In this document: one piece after another, positions 1-7,029 of the stretch
Layout: every line of letters starts with the position of its first letter
Position numbering within the stretch: position 1 is the first letter of the stretch
Source: CAZWZG01 sp964638245
GTDB lineage: Bacteria > Pseudomonadota > Alphaproteobacteria > Rhodobacterales > Rhodobacteraceae
DNA length: 11,250 nt
Direction of reading: 5' to 3'
NCBI GenBank assembly: GCA_964638245.1
Contig: CAZWZG010000098.1
Location: 1-11,250, forward strand
Notes under the pieces: model-generated
What the model saw: only the letters and a program-made list of their open reading frames with translations
What the model was told of the DNA's origin: nothing
Database searches by the model: none
Position numbers and translations under genes: made by a program

Positions 1-1415
1 CTTTCTTGGATGCAGAGGGCGCCTGCGGCGGCAGTGTCATGGATTTCCTCGCCCGATGTGGGTTCGAGGATGACCGGCTGGATGCCGAAGAACGGGGTTG
101 TGGCTGAGCCGGGTTTTGTCGCCGTGGCGCCGGGCAGCGGTGTCAGAAGGTGACCGCCGGTTTCGGTTTGCCACCACGTGTCCACAATCGGGCAGCGGCC
201 CTTGCCAACGACATCGTTGTACCAGTTCCACGCTTCGGGGTTGATGGGTTCACCCACCGTGCCAAGGATGCGCAGGTCCGACAGGTCGTAGGGCTCGACA
301 AATTCGGTGCCTTTACCCATCAGCGCGCGGATCGCTGTAGGCGCGGTGTAGAATTGGTTCACCTTGTGCTTTTCGCAAACTGCCCAGAAGCGACCGGCGT
401 CGGGGTAGGTGGGCACGCCTTCGAACATCACGGTTGTCGCACCATTCGCGAGCGGTCCGTAAACGATGTAGCTGTGGCCGGTGACCCAGCCGACGTCGGC
501 GGTGCACCAGAAGATATCTCCGTCGTGATAGTCGAAGGTGTACTGGTGGGTCATCGACGCATAGACGAGGTAGCCGCCCGTCGTGTGCACGACACCCTTG
601 GGCTGACCTGTCGAGCCGGAGGTGTAGAGAATGAACAGCGGGTCCTCGGCGCCGACTTCTTCGGGCGGGCAATCGGCGTCGACGGTGGCGGCCAGTTCGT
701 GGAGCCAGAAATCGCGCCCTTCTTTCATGGCGACATCGCCGCCGGTGCGCTGCACGACAAGGGCCTTTGTAGGGCCGTCCAGCTTGTCGAGCGCCTTGTC
801 CGCGTTGGCTTTCAGCGCGGTGTTGCGCCCGCCGCGCGGAGCCTCATCGGCGGTGACAACAACCTTGGCTTCAGAGCCACGGATGCGATCGGCGAGGGCG
901 TCTGAGGAGAAACCTGCGAAGACGATGGAATGGATGGCGCCGATGCGCGCGCTGGCCAGCATGGCGTAGGCCGCTTCGGGGATCATCGGCATGTAAAGGA
1001 CGACGCGGTCGCCTTTGCCCACACCCATGGATTTCAGGACGTTGGCAAAGCGCGAGACTTCGGCGTGCAGGTCCTTGTAGGTGATGTGCTTGGCGTCATC
1101 CTTGGGATCGTCAGGTTCCCAGATGATCGCCGTCTGATCGCCGCGTGTCGCCAGATGCCGGTCGATGCAGTTGGCGGAGACGTTCAGCGTGCCATCTTCG
1201 TACCATTTGATCGAGACATTGCCGAAGTCATAGGACGTGTCCTTGACCTTTGAGTAGGGCTTGATCCAGTCGATGCGCTTGCCGTGCTCGCCCCAGAAAG
1301 CTTCGGGGTCCGCGACGGAGGCGGCGTACATCTCGTCATATTTGGCTTTGTCGGCATGGGCCTTGGCGGCCATGTCGGGCGACGGCGGATACATCTTGTC
1401 CTGAGCGTCGGTCAT
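1..1415 (-). CDS. acs: Acetyl-CoA synthetase (acetate--CoA ligase), 3' end outside window
   Basis: Activates acetate with ATP to acetyl-AMP and then forms acetyl-CoA in the cytoplasm. The visible part is 471 residues of an enzyme usually about 650 long; the C-terminal part, with the Lys that is acetylated in this family, lies beyond the left edge. Seen: the adenylate-forming P-loop YTSGSTGQPKG at residues 264-274 and the Acs signature DTWWQTETGGH with the Trp pair at 414-415. A Trp here closes the acyl pocket and marks acetate-preferring Acs rather than longer-chain ligases. The start ATG (1415-1413) is preceded by GGAGGG five bases upstream and gives the usual Acs N-terminus. It lies 80 bases downstream of the livF-type ATPase gene on the same strand, so it may be cotranscribed with the importer; a strong hairpin lies between them. 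The frame is open throughout. Identification is firm. Confidence 0.97.
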   Translation of the reverse strand, partial: MTDAQDKMYPPSPDMAAKAHADKAKYDEMYAASVADPEAFWGEHGKRIDWIKPYSKVKDTSYDFGNVSIKWYEDGTLNVSANCIDRHLATRGDQTAIIWEPDDPKDDAKHITYKDLHAEVSRFANVLKSMGVGKGDRVVLYMPMIPEAAYAMLASARIGAIHSIVFAGFSSDALADRIRGSEAKVVVTADEAPRGGRNTALKANADKALDKLDGPTKALVVQRTGGDVAMKEGRDFWLHELAATVDADCPPEEVGAEDPLFILYTSGSTGQPKGVVHTTGGYLVYASMTHQYTFDYHDGDIFWCTADVGWVTGHSYIVYGPLANGATTVMFEGVPTYPDAGRFWAVCEKHKVNQFYTAPTAIRALMGKGTEFVEPYDLSDLRILGTVGEPINPEAWNWYNDVVGKGRCPIVDTWWQTETGGHLLTPLPGATATKPGSATTPFFGIQPVILEPTSGEEIHDTAAAGALCIQE

Positions 1416-1434
1416 TGGGTCCCTCCATATGTTA

Positions 1435-1470
1435 TTGGCGGCGCGGCCATTTTCGCCGCGCACGCGCCAA
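1435..1470 (-). promoter_or_regulatory. Strong bulged hairpin in the livF-acs intergenic region
   Basis: Inner arms GCGCGGC (1441-1447) and GCCGCGC (1455-1461) pair perfectly around a 7-base loop. Outer arms TTGGCG (1435-1440) and CGCCAA (1465-1470) also pair, with a 3-base bulge, giving 13 base pairs in total. In the transcribed (minus) direction no T-run follows, so it is not a classic intrinsic terminator. It ends eight bases before the acs ribosome binding site. It could slow or partly stop readthrough from the importer operon, protect mRNA ends, or modulate acs translation; which one is not decidable from sequence. Confidence 0.55.
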
Positions 1471-1495
1471 GGTCTTCATTGCATGCGTGTCCGCG

Positions 1496-2248
1496 TCAGA
1501 TCGCCAGGTACTCTTCACGGAGTTCCTTGTTGTCCAGCACTTCCTTGGCCAGCCCGTCGTAGACGACGGTACCAGTGTCAAGGATGACGGCGCGATCGGC
1601 GAGTTTCAAGGCGGCCACGGCGTTCTGTTCGACGATGATCGTGGTGATGCCCTGTTCGCGGATGACGTTGAGCGTGTTGGCGATTTCCTGAACGATCACC
1701 GGGGCTAGCCCTTCGTAAGGTTCGTCCAGAAGCAGAACCTTGATGTCGCGGGCCAGCGCGCGAGCGATTGAGAGCATTTGCTGTTCACCGCCCGACAACG
1801 TCACACCCTCCTGACGGCGGCGTTCGCCCAAGCGCGGGAAGAGGTCGTAGAGACGCTCCAGCGACCACCCAACAGGCGGGGCGATCTGCGCGAGTTGCAG
1901 GTTTTCCTCAACCGTCAGGCCAGGAATGATCCGGCGGTCCTCTGGGACCAGAGCGATGCCTTCGCGCGCGGCCTCATGGCTGGCCATCTTGTGCAAGGGC
2001 TTGTGATCGAGCCAGATTTCCCCGTGCTTCAACGCTGGGTCATCAAGGCGTGCGATCGTGCGCAGTGTTGACGTCTTGCCCGCGCCGTTGCGGCCCAGAA
2101 GCGCGAGGATTTCGCCTTCGTGAACGTTAAACGACACGTCCTGAACGATGTAGCTTTCGCCATAGAAAGCTTCGATGTTCCAGATGCTGAGATAGGCCGG
2201 AGCGGTCGCCGCGTGGTTTGCGTTCTTCTCGTATGGTTTATCGAGCAT
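1496..2248 (-). CDS. livF: HAAT-family ABC transporter ATPase, LivF type
   Basis: One of two ATPases that energise a branched-chain amino acid/amide-type (HAAT) importer at the inner membrane. It has 250 residues, typical for LivF. Walker A GRNGAGKT is at 52-59, the ABC signature LSGGEQQ at 151-157 and Walker B VLLLDEP at 171-177. As is normal for LivF proteins, the switch region reads IIVEQNA and lacks the H-loop His. The N-terminus carries about 20 extra residues before the first beta strand. The start at 2248-2246 was chosen over an upstream in-frame ATG at 2536 because it has AGGGGGA about seven bases upstream and because the longer form would run deep through livG in another frame. It begins 11 bases after livG ends, in the same operon. 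Substrate is not determined by the ATPase. Confidence 0.93.
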   Translation of the reverse strand: MLDKPYEKNANHAATAPAYLSIWNIEAFYGESYIVQDVSFNVHEGEILALLGRNGAGKTSTLRTIARLDDPALKHGEIWLDHKPLHKMASHEAAREGIALVPEDRRIIPGLTVEENLQLAQIAPPVGWSLERLYDLFPRLGERRRQEGVTLSGGEQQMLSIARALARDIKVLLLDEPYEGLAPVIVQEIANTLNVIREQGITTIIVEQNAVAALKLADRAVILDTGTVVYDGLAKEVLDNKELREEYLAI

Positions 2249-2259
2249 GTCCGTTCCCC

Positions 2260-3018
2260 CTATGCCGCGGCTTCGCCGAGGTACGCTTCCTTGACCTTCG
2301 GATTGCCGCGAATGTTGTCGGGCGTGTCTTCGACAAGGGGCGTGCCTTGGGCGAGGACGGTGATCCGCTCGGCCAGCGAAAAGACGACGTGCATGTCGTG
2401 TTCGATGATGCACATCGTGATGTCGCGCTTGTCGCGGATTTGCTTGAGAAGGTCGATCGTGTTGTTGGTGTCGGCCCGGGCCATGCCTGCGGTCGGCTCG
2501 TCCAGAAGAAGGAGGCGCGGCTGTTGGACAAGGCACATGGCCATTTCCAGCCGCCGCTTGTCGCCTCGGCTAAGTGATGCGGCGTGCATGTCGCGCTTGT
2601 CGATCATGTTGAGGTCGATGAGAATTTCCTCGGCCTGCTCGATGATCTCGGGCTCGTCATGGACGGCTTCGTATGCATGCATGCGGAATGCGCCGTCGCG
2701 ACGCGCAAAGCACGGGATCATGACGTTTGCCATCACGTTCAGATCACCGAAGATTGCCGGTGTCTGGAACACGCGGGAGATGCCCATCTGGTTGATCTCA
2801 TGCGGTTTGCGACCCAGCACCGACTGGCCGTCAAACATGACCGAGCCGGTATCGGGGATCAGTTTGCCGACGAGGCAGTTCAGGAGCGTGGACTTGCCCG
2901 CACCGTTCGGGCCAATGATGGCGTGGACGGTGTTCTCGGCCACGCTGAGGTTCACGTCCCCCAGCGCTTGCAGACCACCGAAGCGCTTGCCGACGCCCTT
3001 GACTTCAAGGATTCCCAT
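2260..3018 (-). CDS. livG: HAAT-family ABC transporter ATPase, LivG type
   Basis: Second ATPase of the importer, 252 residues. Walker A GPNGAGKS is at 36-43, Walker B LLLLDEP at 169-175 and the H-loop His at 207 in IIEHDMH. The ABC signature is LSRGDKRR (from 149), where LivG proteins more often have LSYGEQ or LSHGEQ, so Gly is kept but Glu/Gln are replaced by Asp/Lys. The rest of the nucleotide-binding site is intact, so it should be active. The LivG-specific stretch between the Q-loop (SRVFQTPAIF, near 81-90) and the signature is present. AGGAG sits seven bases before the ATG. It lies 11 bases after livM ends and 11 bases before livF starts, indicating a single operon. Confidence 0.93.
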   Translation of the reverse strand: MGILEVKGVGKRFGGLQALGDVNLSVAENTVHAIIGPNGAGKSTLLNCLVGKLIPDTGSVMFDGQSVLGRKPHEINQMGISRVFQTPAIFGDLNVMANVMIPCFARRDGAFRMHAYEAVHDEPEIIEQAEEILIDLNMIDKRDMHAASLSRGDKRRLEMAMCLVQQPRLLLLDEPTAGMARADTNNTIDLLKQIRDKRDITMCIIEHDMHVVFSLAERITVLAQGTPLVEDTPDNIRGNPKVKEAYLGEAAA

Positions 3019-3029
3019 GAGTGTTCTCC

Positions 3030-4286
3030 TTATTCCGCGGGCGTCTTGGAGGTCGCCTCATCCGCCTTCTTGCGGCTGAAGATGCGACCGATGCGCTGAC
3101 CCAACTCGACGAGGCCGCCGGGCAGGAAGATCACCACCGCCATGAAGACGAGGCCCAGTGTGAGGTGCCAGCCTTTGCCGATGAAGGGGTGGATAATCGT
3201 GACGAAGAAATTCTCCAACCCTTCGGGCATGAAACCGAACCACGTGTGCAGGATTGTGTTGTTGATCGTCGAGATGATGCTTTCCATGTATTGAATCAGG
3301 CCAGCACCAAGGATCGGACCGATCAGCGTGCCAACACCGCCGAGGATTACCATCAGGACGACCTCGCCCGATGCGGTCCAGAACATCCGTTCGGGTCCCA
3401 CCTGCGTGTCCATTGCCACCAGAAGGCCGCCAGCAAGTCCGGCGTACATGCCCGAAATTACAAAAGCTGCAAGCGTGTAGGGTTTCGTCGACAGACCCGT
3501 GTAGCTCATGCGGTTCTGGTTCGATTTCACTGCGCGCAACATCATGCCGAACGGCGAGCGAAATATGCGGATCGCAAAGTAGAACGAGATCAGCATGACC
3601 ACGCCTGCGATGTAGTAGCCCGAATTCAGCGTCCACAGCCAATCGCCCACCGACAGCTCGATGTTCTGGCGCATATCCATTCCAAAAAGACTAGCGCGAC
3701 CGATTTCACCCTCAGGGACGTTGGAAAAAAGCGGCGTATCAGTGTTTTTTAGCTGCAACCCTGTTTCGCCGCCGGTCAGCGGTGTCAGAACCGAGTAGGC
3801 CAAGGAATACATCATCTGCGCGAAGGCCAGCGTCAGGATCGAGAAGTAGATCCCCGACCGACGTAACGAAATGTATCCAACAACCAGCGACACCAACCCG
3901 GCAACAATCATAGCGAAAAGGATCGCTGGAATAATGTTGAGCGTCACCAGCTTCATCGACCAAATCGCGGCGTAGGAACCGATCCCAAGAAAGGCGGCAT
4001 GTCCAAACGACAAATAGCCGGTCAGACCAAAGAGGATGTTGAAGCCAATCGCAAAGATCCCGAAAATCACGAAGCGCTGCATAAGGTCGGGGTAGCCTGC
4101 GTTAAACAGCGCGAGACCTGAGCTTTCCGGGAACGGGTTGAGCAGTATCGGCGCGCACATCACCAAAATTGTGACGAAGACCAGAAGCGAAGCGTCCTTG
4201 CCGCGCAACCCGAGGAAACCGCCGGACTTCGACTTGGATGCCGAGGGAGCGCTTGGGCGGAGGGTGTCTGTGGTTTGATCTGACAT
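3030..4286 (-). CDS. livM: HAAT-family ABC transporter permease, LivM type
   Basis: Inner-membrane permease subunit, 418 residues, at the long end for LivM. After a charged cytoplasmic N-terminus of about 28 residues rich in Ser, Lys and Pro come multiple hydrophobic helices. The family-typical segment GLTGYLSFGHAAFLGIGSYAA lies near residues 88-108, and the cytoplasmic coupling segment ILGGVGTLIGPILGAG lies in the C-terminal half. A polar insert of about 50 residues (around 165-220, rich in Gly, Thr and Asp) separates two helices and probably faces the periplasm. The C-terminus is a basic tail. Its ATG follows directly after the livH stop codon with no gap, and its ribosome binding site GGAGG lies inside the end of livH, so the two permeases are translationally coupled. 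Confidence 0.93.
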   Translation of the reverse strand: MSDQTTDTLRPSAPSASKSKSGGFLGLRGKDASLLVFVTILVMCAPILLNPFPESSGLALFNAGYPDLMQRFVIFGIFAIGFNILFGLTGYLSFGHAAFLGIGSYAAIWSMKLVTLNIIPAILFAMIVAGLVSLVVGYISLRRSGIYFSILTLAFAQMMYSLAYSVLTPLTGGETGLQLKNTDTPLFSNVPEGEIGRASLFGMDMRQNIELSVGDWLWTLNSGYYIAGVVMLISFYFAIRIFRSPFGMMLRAVKSNQNRMSYTGLSTKPYTLAAFVISGMYAGLAGGLLVAMDTQVGPERMFWTASGEVVLMVILGGVGTLIGPILGAGLIQYMESIISTINNTILHTWFGFMPEGLENFFVTIIHPFIGKGWHLTLGLVFMAVVIFLPGGLVELGQRIGRIFSRKKADEATSKTPAE

Positions 4287-5318
4287 TTAGTCCTCCATCA
4301 CGCCTTTGCGGCCCATCAGGCCCCGCGGACGTGTCAATAGAATGATGATGGCGACGAGGTAGATGACGACCTGGTTGATGCCGGGAATAAGGTCGATGAC
4401 GGCGGCCATTGAGGCAAAGCTTTCGAGAATGCCAAGGACGAAGCCCGCCAGGACTGCACCGGGCAGAGAGCCCATGCCCCCAACAACCACCACGACGAAG
4501 CTTAGGACAAGGAAGTCCATGCCCATCTGATAGCTCGGCGACACAATGGGCGCGTACATTGCCCCCGCAAGGCCGGCCACGATCGCTGCGATTGCAAACA
4601 TGACCGTGAAGCGTTTGTCGATGTTAATCCCGAGGAGCCCGACGGTCTCACGATCCGCCATACCTGCGCGCACGACCATGCCAAACGTGGTGAATTGAAG
4701 GAAGGCAAAGACGGCACAGATGATGACGGCGGCGAAAACAAAATAGGCGATGCGCCAGTACGGGTAGAGCACCCGATTGGCTTCAAAACCGATCATAGCG
4801 CCGATGTCCGCGACACCCGCAAATGCGTCTGGTGCAGGGGTCGGGATCGGGTTGGCGCCGAAATTCGCCTTGATTATCTCACCCATGACGATTGCGAGAC
4901 CAAAAGTCACGAGAATCTGGTCTGCATGGGGGCGCTTGTAAAAGTGTTTAATCAACCCGCGCTCCATAGCGATGCCGATCAAAGCCATGAAAGGAATGAC
5001 AAGAATGATCGATATGGGCACGGCCCAATCGATGATTAGGTCTCCTGTGGTGGCGCCAAATATGTCATGGACGTAAGGTGTGTCGACCTTCATTGGGTTT
5101 CCGAGAAAGTCCGTTCGCGTTTCGTCGACGACCTCGTAGCTAAGTGCCAGAAGGCGCGACATCACGACCGAGCAGAACGCTCCGAACATGAAGACCGCGC
5201 CATGGGCGAAGTTCACGACACCCAGCGTCCCGAAAATAAGAGTGAGCCCGAGGGCGATCAGGGCATAGGCAGAGCCCTTGTCCAACCCGTTGAGCAATTG
5301 CACGAAGATCTGATCCAT
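4287..5318 (-). CDS. livH: HAAT-family ABC transporter permease, LivH type
   Basis: Partner permease to the LivM-type protein; 343 residues, longer than the roughly 290-310 usual for LivH. The N-terminal motif ALGLTLIFGTLGVVNFAHGA (residues about 21-40) is diagnostic. The C-terminal coupling segment VVGGMGSLPGAVLAGFVLG is also clear. The extra length comes mainly from a polar loop at about 60-95 that contains several Asp, Thr and Pro residues, and a shorter Pro-rich loop near 150-165. The ATG at 5318 has GAGGGAG just upstream. It is separated from the binding-protein gene by 86 bases that hold a strong hairpin, an arrangement often used to make more binding protein than permease. The stop codon abuts the livM start. 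Confidence 0.93.
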   Translation of the reverse strand: MDQIFVQLLNGLDKGSAYALIALGLTLIFGTLGVVNFAHGAVFMFGAFCSVVMSRLLALSYEVVDETRTDFLGNPMKVDTPYVHDIFGATTGDLIIDWAVPISIILVIPFMALIGIAMERGLIKHFYKRPHADQILVTFGLAIVMGEIIKANFGANPIPTPAPDAFAGVADIGAMIGFEANRVLYPYWRIAYFVFAAVIICAVFAFLQFTTFGMVVRAGMADRETVGLLGINIDKRFTVMFAIAAIVAGLAGAMYAPIVSPSYQMGMDFLVLSFVVVVVGGMGSLPGAVLAGFVLGILESFASMAAVIDLIPGINQVVIYLVAIIILLTRPRGLMGRKGVMED

Positions 5319-5359
5319 GACTCCCTCTCTCGATGGCTGAGCGTGTGCGAAGACGGATG

Positions 5360-5387
5360 TGATCGGGAGGGGACCCCCTCCCGATCA
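5360..5387 (-). promoter_or_regulatory. Near-perfect 13-bp hairpin between binding-protein gene and permeases
   Basis: TGATCGGGAGGGG (5360-5372) pairs with CCCCTCCCGATCA (5375-5387) around a two-base AC spacer; sterically this is a 12-bp stem with a four-base loop. It lies between the stop codon of the binding-protein gene (5405) and the livH start (5318). No T-run follows it in the minus direction, so I do not call it a Rho-independent terminator. The likely role, by analogy with intergenic hairpins after other binding-protein genes, is to stabilise the upstream mRNA segment and lower expression of the permeases. Confidence 0.7.
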
Positions 5388-5404
5388 GTTGTTTGGACCT
5401 AGGC

Positions 5405-6799
5405 TTAGGCGCCTGGGTTACAGCTGCCCAGCGATCCGCCGAAGATTGCCGGATCGTAGAACAGCGAGTCACGGGGCGTGACGTCGATAGCTTCCAGAAG
5501 ATCGTATGGACCGTCGGGGTTCTCTTTACCCTTAACGACCAGCACGTCTTTGAAGCACTGGTGGTCTTCTGCGCGGTAAAGCGTCGGACCGTTGCCCAAA
5601 CCGTCGAATTCGAAGCCTTCGAGGGCCTCGCCAACTGCACATGGGTTGAACGAACCTGCACGGTTCACTGCGTCCGCATAAAGCAGCGTCTGGACGTAGC
5701 AGGTGTGTGCTGCCTGGCTGGGTGGGAAGCCGAACTTCTTGCCGAAGGACTGAACAAAGGCCTGCGATGCTGGGTCTGGTGCGATGACCGTACCGTTTAG
5801 GGTCGTAAAGCCCTGGCTAAGTGACCAGTGCCAGTTCGACGAACCAAAGATGCCCTTTGCATTCTCGCCAGCGGCGTTGGCCATCAGACGCGAGTACAGC
5901 GGAACAACGATTTCGAATGGTTTGCCGTTGGCTTCGGCTGCGCGAAGGCCGAATTCCACCGCCTGGGTCAGCGAGCGGCCCATGGCACCACCGTACTGGT
6001 TGAGAACAAGCACATCTGCGCCCGAGTTCAGAACCGGTGCAAGGTAGGACGAGAAGTCCTGCGTCGATGTCGGCGTGCGAATGGCTTCAACAGTTTCCCA
6101 ACCAAGAGCTTCGGTCGAGTTCTTCATCGCAGCTTCAGTCGTGTGGCCCCAGTTGTAGTCCATCGACAGGTGATACGCCTTACGGTCACTGCCGTAGGCG
6201 TTGATCAAGATCGGGGCTAGTGCGACGCCCGACATGTAGGAGTTGAAGAAGTGACGGAAACCGTTGGCCTTCTTGTCTTTGCCGGTCGTGTCGTCCGAGT
6301 GCGTCAGGCCAGCCATGAAGATAATGCCGGCTTCCTGACAAAGGGCCTGCACAGCCACAGCCACGCCAGAAGACGATCCGCCGCAGATCATGATTGCGCC
6401 GTCCTTCTCGATCATTGAACGTGCGGCAGCACGCCCGGGGTCGGGAAGCGTCTGCGTGTCGCCCGTTACGTACTCGACCTTCTTGCCGAGGATGCCGTTG
6501 CCTTCCAGCGTCTTGGACGAGAACGTGTTGATCATGCCGCCGTCGCTGCCTTCGGCGCCGTTCAGGTGCTCGACAGCCAGTTCGAAGGCGCGCAGTTCGT
6601 CTGCACCTTCGTCAGCGTATGGGCCGGACTGGGGCACGTTGAAGCCCAGAGTGACCGTGTCGCCTTGTGGAGCGTTGGTGAAGCCAGTGTGACCGGCGGC
6701 CCAGCTTGCGCCGGTAAAGATCGTCGGGGTCGCAAGCGCAGCGCCGCCAAGGGCGCTGGTCTTGAGAAGACCACGACGGGTGAAATCTGATTTGGACAT
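5405..6799 (-). CDS. Tat-exported periplasmic substrate-binding protein of HAAT ABC importer
   Basis: Captures the substrate in the periplasm and delivers it to the LivH/LivM permease pair. It has 464 residues, long for LivJ/K-like proteins (about 370-400). The N-terminus FTRRGLLKTSA has the twin-arginine pair at residues 8-9, then a moderately hydrophobic Ala/Gly segment, with likely cleavage after ASWA (residue 34). The mature protein is a type I periplasmic-binding fold: VTLGFNVPQSGPYADEGA opens the first lobe, and CGGSSSGVAVA is at the position where LivJ uses Ser residues to hold the ligand carboxylate. There are six Cys in the mature part. The start at 6799 is chosen over an in-frame ATG at 6901 because GGGAGG lies seven bases upstream and the twin-arginine signal begins there. 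It is the first gene of the operon. The ligand is unknown; linkage to acs suggests a short-chain carboxylate, but an amino acid or amide is possible. Confidence 0.93.
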   Translation of the reverse strand: MSKSDFTRRGLLKTSALGGAALATPTIFTGASWAAGHTGFTNAPQGDTVTLGFNVPQSGPYADEGADELRAFELAVEHLNGAEGSDGGMINTFSSKTLEGNGILGKKVEYVTGDTQTLPDPGRAAARSMIEKDGAIMICGGSSSGVAVAVQALCQEAGIIFMAGLTHSDDTTGKDKKANGFRHFFNSYMSGVALAPILINAYGSDRKAYHLSMDYNWGHTTEAAMKNSTEALGWETVEAIRTPTSTQDFSSYLAPVLNSGADVLVLNQYGGAMGRSLTQAVEFGLRAAEANGKPFEIVVPLYSRLMANAAGENAKGIFGSSNWHWSLSQGFTTLNGTVIAPDPASQAFVQSFGKKFGFPPSQAAHTCYVQTLLYADAVNRAGSFNPCAVGEALEGFEFDGLGNGPTLYRAEDHQCFKDVLVVKGKENPDGPYDLLEAIDVTPRDSLFYDPAIFGGSLGSCNPGA

Positions 6800-7029
6800 G
6801 TAGTACCTCCCGAGTGTGTGGGTGCTGATGATTGAGACGCGGCTGCGTTCCTCCCCAATGCCATCGCACCCTTTACAGAGTGTGCCCAATATCGGCGACA
6901 ATCTGAAAACCTTTCAACAAATCACTTGGGACAAAGGTTTTTTTTGTAAAAGAATGAACAAAATACGGTAGTATACTGTAAATCCTTTTTCGCCGCGCTG
7001 CGGCAGTTGTGGAAAATCAGAGGCTTAGC
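6800..7029. promoter_or_regulatory. Divergent promoter region between importer operon and regulator operon
   Basis: A 230-base region separates the two divergent units. Its middle (about 6900-6990) is markedly AT-rich against the GC-rich surroundings and contains an 8-base T-run (6938-6945). Candidate minus-strand promoter: -35 TTGTCG (complement of 6896-6901) and -10 TGTAAA (complement of 6872-6877), spacing 18, leaving a leader of about 70 bases. Candidate plus-strand -10: TATACT at 6972-6977, within the palindrome AGTATACT (6970-6977); no convincing -35 at normal spacing. Promoter calls are weak, but the location of the control region is secure. Confidence 0.45.
6906..6941. promoter_or_regulatory. 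Inverted repeat, candidate regulator operator
   Basis: AAAACCTTT (6906-6914) and AAAGGTTTT (6933-6941) are perfect 9-bp inverted arms separated by 18 bases, centred between the divergent genes. The centre-to-centre distance is 27 bases, close to two and a half helical turns. The arms are rich in A3-C-T3-like steps, loosely reminiscent of sites bound by ScfR-type regulators such as RamB, but I cannot claim a match. It is a plausible binding site for the XRE protein encoded next to it. Confidence 0.4.

Noticed and set aside
150..905. Plus-strand open frame of 251 residues over acs
   Set aside because: Antisense to the conserved Acs motifs on the minus strand; no ribosome binding site or domain.
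2249..2536. Upstream in-frame ATG at 2536 extending the livF-type protein by 96 residues
   Set aside because: The extension overlaps livG in another frame, reads as Arg/His/Pro-rich noise, and the ATG at 2248 has a good ribosome binding site.
2120..3079. Long plus-strand open frame (319 residues) opposite the livG-type gene
   Set aside because: Antisense shadow of a fully supported ATPase gene; Ser/Arg-rich low-quality translation, no ribosome binding site, no recognisable domain.
5360..5387. Rho-independent terminator after the binding-protein gene
   Set aside because: No T-run follows the stem in either direction, and the downstream permease genes need transcription through it.
6800..6901. 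Upstream in-frame ATG at 6901 extending the binding protein by 34 residues
   Set aside because: It would bury the twin-arginine signal peptide; the ATG at 6799 has GGGAGG at correct distance.
6906..6945. Inverted repeat followed by eight Ts as a Rho-independent terminator
   Set aside because: It lies between two divergent genes with no transcript to end; the stem is AT-rich with an 18-base loop. Operator reading preferred.
7009..7029. GTG start at 7009 for the XRE regulator, adding seven residues
   Set aside because: No ribosome binding site upstream; the ATG at 7030 has AGAGG at good spacing and places the helix-turn-helix at the usual distance from the N-terminus. Not fully excluded.
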